Positions 47,201 to 56,454 of a stretch of DNA of 64,000 nucleotides are shown here, piece after piece (positions within the stretch are counted from its first letter, which is position 1; the number at the start of each line of letters is the position of its first letter). The DNA comes from Owenia fusiformis (lineage: Eukaryota; Annelida; Polychaeta; Sabellida; Oweniidae), in assembly GCA_903813345.2 (NCBI GenBank), contig CAIIXF020000009.1:3722001-3786000 (forward strand). Direction: 5' to 3'. A program made the translations under genes and the position numbers. Under the pieces are notes generated by a model, which was given only the letters and a program-made list of their open reading frames with translations, ran no database searches and was not told the DNA's origin.

Positions 47201-50200
47201 AAAAAACTTGTTTCTAAAATTTTGATGCTTCAACTTCCACACCATGGGTAATCTTGTTAGGAGGATATCTAGCATGAGTGAAGTATAACTGGATTACAAA
47301 ATAAAGGTAATTGAGGGAAAACCCTTAACTTCTGTTACAAAAAATTAAGACAGTAGACCAAAGCACTAAATGTCTTTATCTTACGATAAATTAATAAAAA
47401 ATGTCTGAAATGAATCGAAAATGTAACAATTTCTCACCTCTTCCCCAAAGGTATAGAGTTCCTGAGGGTAGCAGAATGATTGAGTTGTATCTCCCCATTG
47501 TATCTTCAGTCTCCCGTCAGTCATAATCTCATAAACCTGACCGCAAGCCTGAGCATTTGCATCCTTTAAAATACATGTTAATTCAACATGGCATTAACAT
47601 GCAAAATTTCACCACCTGCCATTTGTTAAAGCTGAATACAAACTACCACTTCTGGTAGTGATATAAAAATCAAGGATCCCACAGGCTGAAAATATCTTAA
47701 ATGTTAAACAATAAAAATAATTCACACTTATATGAAGAGAAAACAACTGAGCTACTTCAATGTTTCTTGCTGCACTTTGTAACGTTTCCCCAGATTTTAT
47801 GCTTGTGTTTACATACATGTACTATTTATGATACCAATATTTTTGTATGAATAACACCAAAGCATGAGAGTAAAATTGTAAAACAATATAAGCATCAGTA
47901 AATTTGATATTTTGCCTCCTATTCTTATCATAATATCCACAGCCCATATCTAATCCCTTCCAGTAAATAACCTGTATTATAGTGTATATTACCTCAGCAC
48001 AACCTATTCTAACCACAACTGTACCAGTGGTCATGGTATTTTATATCATATACACTTGGATATAACCCATGTCCAATATCCAGTAAATAACCTCTATATT
48101 ACCTCTGAGCTAGATATTCTAACAACCACTGTGATAGGCCTGTAGCTGTAATCTTCGTAGTCTTTTATATCATATACATTTAAATATAACTCATATCCAT
48201 CCCTCCCAGTAAATAACCTCTATATTACCTCTGAGCTAGCAATTCTCACAACCACTGTGCCAGGCCTGTAGCTGTAATCTTTGTGGTCTTTTATATCATA
48301 TACATTTGGATATAAGCCATATCCAATACCCAGTAAATAACCTCTATATTACCTCTGAGCTAGATATTCTAACAACCACTGTGATAGGCCTGTAGCTGTA
48401 ATCTTCGTAGTCTTTTATATCATATACATTTAAATATAACTCATATCCATCCCTCCCAGTAAATAACCTCTATATTACCTCTGAGCTAGCAATTCTCACA
48501 ACCACTGTGCCAGGCCTGTAGCTGTAATCTTTGTGGTCTTTTATATCATATACATTTGGATATAAGCCATATCCAATACCCAGTAAATAACCTCTATATT
48601 AACTCTGAGCTAGATATTCTAACAACCACTGTGCCAGGCCTGTAGCTGTAATCTTTGTGGTCTTTTATGTCATATACATTTAAATATAACTCATATCCAT
48701 CCCTCCCAGTAAATAACCTCTATATTACCTCTGAGCTAGATATTCTAACAACCACTGTGCCAGGCCTGTAGCTGTAATCTTTGTGGTCTTTTATATCATA
48801 TACATTTAAATATAACGCATATCCATCCCTCCCAGTAAATAACCTCTATATTACCTCTGAGCTAGCTATTCTCACAACCACTGTGCCAGGCCTGTAGCTG
48901 TAATCTTCATGGTCTTTTATGTCATATACACTCACTTCCTCATGCCCAACGTAAGTTGGTCTGAAATATAAATTAAACAAAATAAAATAATAAGGTAAAA
49001 TATGAGTTCTTAATTTTGGGAGACTGAGCTGTACTTTCTCAAAAAACATACAAATGCTCAATTTCAATTTGCTCAATTTGTGGTGCTACACCACAGTCTA
49101 AAAGCCTCGTGAGAGCCCGGGGTTTTAAGGTTGAACATTTTGATTGTTCAGTACTCATTTACTTGCCATGTAAGGAAGGGGAGCTTAAATGATATGTCAT
49201 TTCCAAATGACTACGTATCCAGCCTTTTATAATATACTCTAAAATGCAAAACCAAATTAAATAAAATTTCTAGTATTCAAAAAGGCCAAGAAAAAATGTT
49301 TGACCATGGATGTTTTGAAACCACCAGACAGGTACAACATATTGAACATTCAATTTGTAAAGGCCTTGCTATTGTACCTTGTTCCTTTCCCAGTTTCGTA
49401 AGGTGTCATCCAGTGAATAGTACAAGTTCTCTCACCATGGTCAACAGTCTGTACAACTCCATATTGATCTCTATGCTCATCTGGAAAAAGCGAGAATTTT
49501 CCATTAATTTTTGTGTGATTTGTCACTGATTTCATTAAAAAAGCATACAGGTATTTCAGGGCAAGGTGTGAATTTCAGTATTTTTAATTCTAGAGAAACC
49601 ATTGGGTATACTTGAGTGTCAACAGAATTATGTTTTAATATGGAATCAAAAAAGCAAATGGTTTGGTAATCATAGAAAATAGTCAGTTGTCTGAAACCAT
49701 TGTAGGTAAAATAATTACTGTAAATGATGTTACATCATCCCGAGTTAATTAGCTAATCGAGCCATAGCTGTCACTGTACCCTGAGCACATTAGCTAAAAA
49801 TAAGGAGATGAAGCTCTCTATGAACAGGCAAAATCGAAGTAATAGAAAGATTAGCTAAGTAGTGTAATTTTCACTTACCATTATTTGAGAGCACAACATC
49901 ACCAGGGAAGAACTCTCTTTCGTCTAAATGATGTATTGGATACAAATCAGTTGAGGGAATGTTCTTCTGTATAGTTCCATCCTGCCACATTACCTCCACA
50001 TTTGAAGAGGTATAGATAATCTCACAAGGGACATAGTTCCCGGGTTTCACTTGACATTGTAGTGGCTTCTCTTTTTTCGCTATTTTCCCTCGACCCTGTT
50101 TTCGCTTGGCGAGTCTCGTTTGAAGTGATGGCCCTTTTTGCGCTCGTTTTTTCCTCGAACTTGAGGATGAATTTGAAGCGTTTGACCCTGTATCCGATTC

Positions 50201-53200
50201 CATATCTTCATAATCTGAATCTGATTCCGATTTCGTAGGCACCAAATCAGCATGTTCATTTATTTTATTTTCCGTTGCTAAATTTTTGAATTTCAAAAGT
50301 TCATCAAGTTCCTGACCATGTGAGTTACTGTCAGGAATGAACTGTTGCACAAAATTGCCTACAGTTTTGTAACTTTTACTGTACTCAACTATATTATCAT
50401 TTGGCTTTATTTTGTAAAATACCATGTCTCCTATCTGCACAGTTGACGATTCAAAACAGTTCAATTTCTTCAACCTGAAATTAAGATATATAATTAACAA
50501 TACATTTTATCAAATAAATCACAATGAATGTGAAAAGAATAACTGTAGAAAGTTGATCCATAAATAGAAACAAGGTATTTATCGACATGCAAAATGTCAC
50601 CACCTGCTATTTGTTACAGGCTCCAAACACCATCTGTGGAACTCTTAACACTGAACAACAACCATCAATTGCCAAACACATGTGGTGGTGACATAATAAC
50701 TGTGTGTCACTTTCTGGGATCGGGAAAGTGTATACACTATACAACATGCTACTTTTGCTCATCTTGATTCCATTGAAACAGATCAACTCATTTGACCACA
50801 TCCCAAATTGGTGATTTTTTTCTGAAATCATTGAGGTTCATGTCTATTTCAGTGACTTTTCCATTATTTACAATTTAACTACATATAACAATTTGTACTA
50901 ACTTGTTTTCTAAATCTGCCTTTGTGAGTTTAGAGGGAGGGGGACTACAATTATTTTGTGACTCTGAGTAGCCTTTGCATAACCAGTGTACATCCATAGC
51001 ACGAGTCTCCACCTTAAAAAGAGTGAACACTTGAATGCATACCAAAGCCTGTGTGACAATAAAATACATTTAACTCCAATCAAATCTGAAACAGTTCAAC
51101 AGTCTGGAGTGACTGAGTCATGAATTGTAAACTCCGAAATAATGATATTGAAATGTTAGCATTTTCATCTAATTCTTAATTCTGCCCTTTCTTGTAAACA
51201 CTCGTCCATCATGAACAATTCCCATAAACACCAGTACCACATGATGAACAATTTTTCAGGTTTCAAAAGTGTTTACTTAACAAAGGCATTAGAGATGTCC
51301 TATTCAACTTGCTTTCCTTCACAATTGTTCTGTATTAGGGGTCCCAAAATTACTTCATAATCCTTGATACTTAATTTTCAATAAACCTCAATTAACCATT
51401 TTAGTCAAAAAATTGGTGAGAGTTCCACACTTACTTGTACAACTGCAATATGCTTGGAGCATGGCCCGCTGTGCTTCTCAATAATCTCATAGTTTCCACA
51501 AAGATCATCGATTGATCCCTTCAAAACTTGGCCGACGTAAATCTCTTCCTTCACAAACTCTGAGGTCTAAAATTACATTTTAGTATTTTTTAAGTTTTTG
51601 TGCAACATTTCATTATTTTGTAATTTTTAGTGCAACATTTTAGAATTTTGTAATTTTTGTGCAACATTTCAGAATTTTCACATTCTTATTGTAACATTTT
51701 AGGAGTAGAGGCACATCTAATTGCATTGAGGAGCATTTGGGTTTTACAAAATACATGGAAATGCTGCGCCCTCAGGGATTTCAATGTGAGGAGAGCACTA
51801 GGCCCTAACGCTCAGGGTAGCAATGGACACATTCATACCTTGCTTCTTTTCTCACTTATATCTTCAAGATTGTAGATGTCTTGGTCTTCTTCTGTAACCT
51901 TCAATCTGTAAAACACAAAGTTCAGTTCAGAGACACATAGTACATAATTGCATCTCGGGAATTGCATAGTCTAAGTGGAAGGAGTAACAAATCAATTCTA
52001 GCTAAGAGTGAATATCATTTTACATCAATGGATTTGGACATTTCTGCTTTTCTTAAATCTTCAATAAGTTGATGAGATATCTCAATTCTGTTAGGCATGC
52101 AATTATGCAAAGACAAAACATTCTCCTACAAACAAAAGTCATTATAAATACTCACAGGGTGCCATTAGACAGCATAAGGGTGATGTCTGTGTAGCGGGCT
52201 TCAATTCTTCCAACCCATGTGTCCATTGTGACATCACCAGGTTCCAAATCCCAATACTGAAAATAGGACATTCAACCATTTGACTGTACATGCGTGCAAA
52301 CTATAATACATGTATATGAGCCTAAGCCATAGGAAAACCGGTCTTATCACAAAAATTAAAATTGTTCTACAGAGCCAAAATTGTGCCCAAGATTAAGAGG
52401 GAAATGTGCTAAATTCAAATCCGACATTTTGGTTTATATATGCAAGGAAAATTTTTTAAAACATAAGTCATGGTTCATTTGAAACAAGAATATTGAAAAA
52501 ATCTGTGATAAGACCCCTTTTCCTGGGGCCTGGCTCATATGTAGTCAGGAGTGACTTACAGACAGAATCAGATCTATTGAAAACCTGATTTTTCCATAGA
52601 TCTTGGCTAGATTCTTTTGAAGTAGGATCAGTAGCTCAATAGATATTCCTCCAGATGAGACACTAAAAAAAATTTGAAAATTTAAAATGACGATTGTGCA
52701 GCCATTTCTGAAAAATATGAGACAAATCATACCTCATTCAAAGCGTCTTGTTATTCTTTAATTTTTTAATCACCCATGAACGTTATTCAAGCAAAACTGC
52801 GTTGATAAGAGGCCAAAACAGTGATATTTTATTGCCAGGCTCTTGTCTGTCTAAATCTGAATGGTGCTCTTGTGATTCCAGAACAACCGCAACGCCAAAG
52901 CATAGCGAATCGAACAGAAATGGCTGGCATTTTTACAAAGCTAACAACAACAAAAAGGTACACTGTAGGTTAGAATAGGAATACAGGGTGTGTCAATGTC
53001 TTTTTACATTGTAGGTTAGAATAGGAATACAGGGTGTGTCAATGTCTTTTTACACTGTAGGTTAGAATAGGAATACAGGGTGTGTCAATGTCTTTTTACA
53101 CTGTAGGTTAGAACAGGAATACAGGGTGTGTCAATGTCTTTACACTGTAGGTTAGAATAGGAATACAGGGTGTGTCAATGTCTTTTTACACTGTAGGTTA

Positions 53201-55789
53201 GAATAGGAATACAGGGTGTGTCAATGTCTTTTTACACTGTAGGTTAGAACAGGAATACAGGGTGTGTCAATGTCTTTACACTGTATGTTAGAATAGGAAT
53301 ACAGGGTGTGTCAATGTCTTTTTACACTGTATGTTAGAATAGGAATACAGGGTGTGTCAATGTCTTTTTACACTGTAGGTTAGAACAGGAATACAGGGTG
53401 TGTCAATGTCTTTACACTGTAGGTTAGAATAGGAATACAGGGTGTGTCAATGTCTTTTTACACTGTAGGTTAGAATAGGAATACAGGGTGTGTCAATGTC
53501 TTTTTACACTGTAGGTTAGAACAGGAATACAGGGTGTGTCAATGTCTTTACACTGTATGTTAGAATAGGAATACAGGGTGTGTCAATGTCTTTTTACACT
53601 GTAGGTTAGAATAGGAATACAGGGTGTGTCAATGTCTTTACACTGTATGTTAGAATAGGAATACAGGGTGTGTCAATGTCTTTTTACACTGTAGGTTAGA
53701 ACAGGAATACAGGGTGTGTCAATGTCTTTACACTGTATGTTAGAATAGGAATACAGGGTGTGTCAATGTCTTTACACTGTATGTTAGAATAGGAATACAG
53801 GGTGTGTCAATGTCTTTTTACACTGTAGGTTAGAATAGGAATACAGGGTGTGTCAATGTCTTTTGGTTTCTTCCAAAAACCCTACATTGCTACAGTTCAA
53901 AGCTGCTTTAATTGTACTTACAGGATATGGATCAACATCCTTGCTGCTGATACCCGTGATGATCTTACTTGTTCCTAAGGCCTGAATGTGGCACATACTG
54001 TCAATGAACCGCACATATCCCTGTTGGCTGTTTTTCCCTGCTGACAATCTACGGACAACATCGCCAGGCATTAGGGATCTATCTGACAGTGTTACCTATG
54101 AAAAATTAAAAACAAATCAAGGTTCGGTACACAGATGTATCTCACACATAGATGGGGCATTATACGTGCTAAACATATCCACAAAGTGGACTCATACCTG
54201 CAACTACATTTCCTCGTTAGACCAAGGGAAAGATCAATACCCGGTGATTTCAGCGGGAAGTGGCGTTTCGTTCATTGGATGAGCTGCGCGCGCACGCATA
54301 AATGTGATTATCCAATATAATTAGGGGAGGGCTATTTGAAGTAGTTTTTGGTCTCAGGCGCGACCCAGGGCTGTTGTCTTAAGGACATTTCGTTGAAAAT
54401 GAGCCATTCGGCTGATAATTGGTAAGAGTTTGCGATCTTATAATGTATAACTGTTACTCAGACACATATTTTGACACGATTCTGTTGGAAATAAGCTTTG
54501 AACCGAGAGATATTCACGATTGATATGCACATTTTTGATTGTGCCATTGCTTTTCTATTGCACAACCCATGTATTGATAGAAGAAACATTAATAATACAG
54601 ATTGGTTTACCTTCAATACATGGCAGACACTACATATCGGTCTATTAATACCAGTTTGTGCCTTAAATAGTTTTATATTTCCATCCACGGCCTGGAGCCT
54701 GGGTGTATGTGTATGCTTGTGCATGGACTTCTAATCACTAGCAGAATTTAACATGATGCAAACTCGACATTATAACTCATGCTGTAACATTTTGACTTCG
54801 CTGGAAAGCAATAGGAATTATTTTTCTTGCCAATCAATCATGAATCACAATCAAAATTTCAGAATGATCAATCAGGCAATGATCCAAATCAAGTTATAAC
54901 ATTATATGATATTCAGCAAGAAGTCCGGTAGAAATACAGAATATTTAAACATCAAAGCTGAAAGTTAAAAGCTAATCTGTCAATTTTCTGTCTGCAAAAG
55001 AGCGTCCCAAGAGCGTTTACATTTGACACAATAACAGACTGAGGCCTTGAAATCTAGGATTCCCCAGGAAAATATGACGTCATACTAATTAGCATAAGGA
55101 TTTCCCTATTGGGGTGGGTCGAGCCTTGTTCGAAAACACAATCCATAAATACATGCTAATTTCTAAGGAGATAGGAAGTGTATAACGTGTTTATCGATTT
55201 TGTTTAAAGATTTAATCAATTATCAAATTGTTTAAGTGGATAAAGTGGTCACACTTGCTTCAATTCATAGCGAAATCGACGGATAGAAACTGACCGAATT
55301 CCCGATATCCTACCCCGTATTACTGTAGGCTATAAGCACAGTGACCTACAGAGGGCGCTATCACAAACAAGTACTGGACGAACCGATAAATTCCCGGGTA
55401 TTGTAACGCCCTTGGTTAGACTACAGTCATCGTTTACAAAATTATTGGATATTGTGAGAGAAGAGCAAGCTATTTCTACGGTATGATTCACAATCAAGAA
55501 AATCAATTTATATATATGTAATACTAATAGTGTATTTGGAACCCTTATTAGCTGCTGTTTATACAGCCTAATTTATTGATCAAGTACTCACTGATTTTTC
55601 TGATATAACCTCTTCTTTTCCATCGGGATGCCAAGCCACTAACACCTTTCCCTTCTTCAATTCGTCAACTTCTTCACGTTCCTCATCACTGCTGAGGTAT
55701 TCCGCACTCTCCAGGACAAGACCATACTCCAACCCTTTCCGACCCTCGCGAAAAACAGCGTCTTCCTCGAAAATTGTACATCTTTCCAT
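31635..55789 (-). CDS. UBE2O: UBE2O, (E3-independent) E2 ubiquitin-conjugating enzyme, complete, 19 exons
   Basis: Exons: 55592-55789, 53922-54095, 52156-52256, 51839-51905, 51435-51566, 50903-51012, 49879-50474, 49378-49480, 48855-48960, 47438-47563, 44428-44552, 43240-44153, 42817-42917, 41837-41899, 41394-41597, 40916-40973, 40523-40644, 39737-39816, 31635-32262. All introns are GT..AG and phases match. The sum is 4008 nt (1335 aa; human about 1290). UBE2O is a large hybrid E2/E3 that ubiquitinates orphan and mislocalised basic proteins and signalling factors. Order along the protein: N-terminal conserved region with beta-barrel-like repeats (residues 1-260), acidic-serine then basic NLS-like stretch (about 345-397), second conserved region (about 395-570, words [25 protein letters not shown]), acidic region (571-612), less conserved linker (612-917), UBC domain (about 918-1125), C-terminal tail. 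The start ATG is preceded by an in-frame stop. Confidence 0.96.
34724..34884. repeat. Imperfect palindrome, GGTTATGTACTGG family, copy 2
   Basis: Arms of about 70 bp meet at CTGTCCCTACGGTCCCTC. From outside in: GGATAAA, GTTATGTAC, TTTGGATATnGGGTT, CCCTCGTGAGATATGC, with matching inverted words on the right (ATCTCCCTCTGG, CCCCATATCCAAAACC, GTACATAACCCTTATTTATC). The order of blocks is the same as at 19.7 and 36.6 kb, while many individual bases differ. Confidence 0.75.
34870..36195. repeat. Nested palindrome with outer arms about 120 bp
   Basis: Left arm 34874-35010 (TATCCCATGGTTACAAGGAT, then GATCGAATATCACGTGA and ATCGAATATCACTTTTGA) is mirrored by the right arm ending at about 36190. Part of the right arm is itself tandemly duplicated (35885-36010 and 36055-36170). 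Inside lie two further palindromes, 35310-35455 (arms ATATCACTTATATCCACTCA, centre CATTCGCTGCGCTCACTGG) and 35765-35895 (centre CTCGCTACGCTCACTCG). Copies of GTGATATTCGATGGTTTC are spread between. Confidence 0.7.
36207..36235. repeat. Short near-perfect palindrome AGCGGGCAGATATA
   Basis: A 29-bp hairpin, AGCGGGCAGATATA against TATATCTGCCCGCT with a one-base centre, at the right border of the nested palindrome. Confidence 0.8.
36581..36725. repeat. Imperfect palindrome, GGTTATGCACTTGG family, copy 3
   Basis: Arms of about 63 bp: GGTTATGCAATTGGAGGTTT, TGGATACAGGGAATATCCCG and AGGGATATACAATATATCTT on the left are mirrored on the right, around the centre CCGAGGGACCGAAGGGACC. The arms are about 95% complementary, the best preserved of the family in this window. 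Confidence 0.85.
40039..40333. mobile_element. 295-bp foldback element with ACTA target duplication
   Basis: Outer arms of about 90 bp (AACACCCCGACATTTGAACT at the left, its complement at the right) are almost perfectly complementary and flanked by ACTA on both sides (40035-40038 and 40334-40337). The centre holds five tandem 30-bp units of the form CTTATGCCCGGCATAAG plus AGTAGATCTGTT, each itself a small palindrome. No coding capacity. It lies in UBE2O intron 17. Confidence 0.85.
40337..40477. repeat. Short dispersed hairpin-ended repeat, copy 2
   Basis: It starts ACATGCAAAATGTCACCACC, contains CCATTTGTAACAAATG and ends TATGTCACCACTTCTGATG. It is inverted relative to the copy at 12280 and abuts the right target duplication of the 40039 foldback. 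Confidence 0.6.
41394..41597 (-). CDS. UBE2O: UBE2O exon 15, catalytic core of the UBC domain
   Basis: It encodes residues 973-1040. The UBC signature is clear: [15 protein letters not shown] (beta-sheet core), [10 protein letters not shown], then [19 protein letters not shown], in which the cysteine (codon at 41424-41426, residue about 1030) is the thioester-forming catalytic residue. As in other UBE2O proteins the classical HPN motif is replaced, here by a HYLSYC...LNPNLY arrangement. All landmark residues are present, so the enzyme should be active. Confidence 0.95.
43240..44153 (-). CDS. UBE2O: UBE2O exon 12, long linker before the UBC domain
   Basis: The largest exon (914 nt), residues about 612-917. 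Its first third is predicted helical or coiled-coil (words [19 protein letters not shown] and [17 protein letters not shown]). The middle is rich in D, E, S and K, with a basic [18 protein letters not shown] segment and [13 protein letters not shown]. The end is acidic ([11 protein letters not shown]). In vertebrate UBE2O the matching segment holds a coiled coil. Here the similarity is in position and composition rather than in clear residue matches. Confidence 0.88.
44761..44968. mobile_element. CAGGCCC-ended MITE, second full copy
   Basis: Inverted ends CAGGCCCATAGCCAGGGGGG and ATCCTGGCTACGGGCCTG; the internal words GAGCACTTCTCAAGTGATTT and GGGCCAAAATTGTCAAA match the copy at 31119. No target duplication was recognised here. 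Confidence 0.65.
46217..47035. repeat. 117-bp minisatellite, 7 units, with variable poly-C tract
   Basis: Units start AGTCTTGCTTAAGACCCTGG at 46217, 46333, 46450, 46573, 46690, 46807 and 46922. Each has a C run of varying length, then CTGATCAACTTTACTCACAG and GTGAAGTATATACTCAACAT, and closes with CAGTCTTGGAGCAAGAC. That last word pairs with the unit start, so each repeat can fold back. The units are nearly identical apart from the C-run length. Confidence 0.93.
47591..47667. repeat. Short dispersed hairpin-ended repeat, copy 3 (shortened)
   Basis: It starts ACATGCAAAATTTCACCACC and TGCCATTTGTTA and ends with a hairpin, CTACCACTTCTGGTAGTG. It is about half the length of the other copies. It lies in UBE2O intron 9. 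Confidence 0.5.
47990..48854. repeat. Exon-junction minisatellite, seven extra copies of the UBE2O exon 9 end
   Basis: Units begin CTGAGCTAG at 48115, 48231, 48355, 48481, 48605 and 48731 (plus the real exon at 48857), with a diverged unit near 47997. Spacing is 116-126 bp. On the minus strand each holds the VYDIKDH...[11 protein letters not shown] coding segment, the donor GTAATA and CAGTAAATAACCTCTATATT-type intron sequence. Two unit types alternate (CCATCCCTCCCAGTAAAT and CCAATACCCAGTAAAT), giving a 250-bp higher-order repeat. None of the extra units shows a polypyrimidine-AG acceptor, so they are probably not spliced in. Confidence 0.9.
48855..48960 (-). CDS. UBE2O: UBE2O exon 9, source of the adjacent minisatellite
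   Basis: It encodes the conserved [20 protein letters not shown] segment and ends ASSE before the donor GTAATA. It joins exon 8 in phase 2 and exon 10 in phase 0. Its last 80 or so bases, together with its donor and the first part of the intron, recur seven more times at 47.99-48.85 kb. The exon chosen is the only copy with an acceptor (TTTCAG at 48961) and with full agreement to the family upstream of VYDIKDH. Confidence 0.92.
50585..50697. repeat. Short dispersed hairpin-ended repeat, copy 4
   Basis: It starts ACATGCAAAATGTCACCACC and CTATTTGTTACA and ends ACATGTGGTGGTGACATAAT. It lies in UBE2O intron 6, near the exon 7 acceptor (50474). Confidence 0.6.
51573..51710. repeat. Short tandem repeat in UBE2O intron 4
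   Basis: Three to four imperfect units of about 38 bp built on GTGCAACATTTnAGAATTTT and TGTAATTTTTG, immediately upstream (minus sense) of exon 5. Confidence 0.55.
52958..53864. repeat. 45/47-bp minisatellite, 20 units, in UBE2O intron 2
   Basis: The unit is built on CACTGTAGGTTAGAATAGGA, ATACAGGGTGTGTCAATG and TCTTT(TT)A. Three variable sites mark the units: G or T in GTAGGTT, T or C in GAATAGG, and a TT indel. C always occurs with the short form. The first part repeats a three-unit order, so the array grew by multi-unit steps. It ends about 58 bp from the donor of exon 2 (53921). Confidence 0.93.
54096..55591. other. UBE2O intron 1
   Basis: No exon or transposon end was recognised. It is less AT-rich near 54.2-54.4 kb, and TGACGTCATACTAATTAGCA lies at about 55076. 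Confidence 0.45.
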
Positions 55790-56024
55790 TTTCCAAAATT
55801 TATGAAGGGTTACGTCCAAGAGTCAAACTGTCAGACGTCATCATAATTTCGAAATTTAGTTTCAAATGAATTAAGACAATTAAATACAAATATGAAATAT
55901 TAAAATTATTTTATAAATCTAAATAATGAAAAGAACCAATTAAAATAATTATTTTATAAACGATAAAATTTATAATTTCGTTTCACAATAGTTGCACATT
56001 GAACTGAGCTGACCTACTTTCGAA
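55790..56024. promoter_or_regulatory. UBE2O 5' flank, possible bidirectional promoter
   Basis: 235 bp separate the UBE2O start codon (minus) from an ATG on the plus strand that opens a short splice-bounded segment. No TATA box at a usual distance was identified on either strand. The promoter role is inferred only from position. Confidence 0.3.
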
Positions 56025-56044
56025 ATGTCTGACAAAGGTGAAAG
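56025..56044 (+). CDS. Possible first coding exon of a divergent gene
   Basis: ATG TCT GAC AAA GGT GAA AG followed by GTAATG: six codons (MSDKGE) and two bases before a plausible splice donor. It lies head-to-head with UBE2O. No downstream exon is visible, and the LTR retrotransposon starting at 56455 could occupy the intron. It is too short to identify and may be chance. Confidence 0.25.
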
Positions 56045-56454
56045 GTAATGTTTTTCAAAGTGTAATTTATATACTTTCTACGCTTCTAATATTAACATAA
56101 ACGTGTGTAGCTCGAGTTAATATGTAATGGATTCCATATACATCAAGGGTTTGCATTGTCTGAATGAAACTTGTATGGAATAAAGGATCTAATTTCAAAA
56201 TTGTTAGATTTTCAAAAATTCGCCACTGTCGTCACGTAAGCAGAAAAGTGTGGGGGGGCTGTTCGTGTACAGTGTAGTCACAGGAGCTTGTCTAGAGGGG
56301 CAAGGCCTCTGATGTGTTTGTACTGATATAAGTCAAAGGGCCTCCCTTTGGACATTTGGTATGGCGTTGGGTGTTATTTTGGTTGGTATGGGAACACACT
56401 GAAATTTGACAGTTTGGTATGGGAACATGTTGATATCGTGAGGGTTCAGCCTAG

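Larger units (their letters stand above)
44553..47437. other. UBE2O intron 10, repeat-bearing
   Basis: It holds a CAGGCCC-ended MITE (44761-44968), a short GATATCACACAAAT microrepeat (46075-46137, about four units) and the 117-bp minisatellite (46217-47035). No other coding segment was recognised on either strand. Confidence 0.6.

Noticed and set aside
52958-53864. CRISPR-like array of regular repeats
   Set aside because: Units are contiguous with no unique spacers, and the DNA is eukaryotic; it is a minisatellite.
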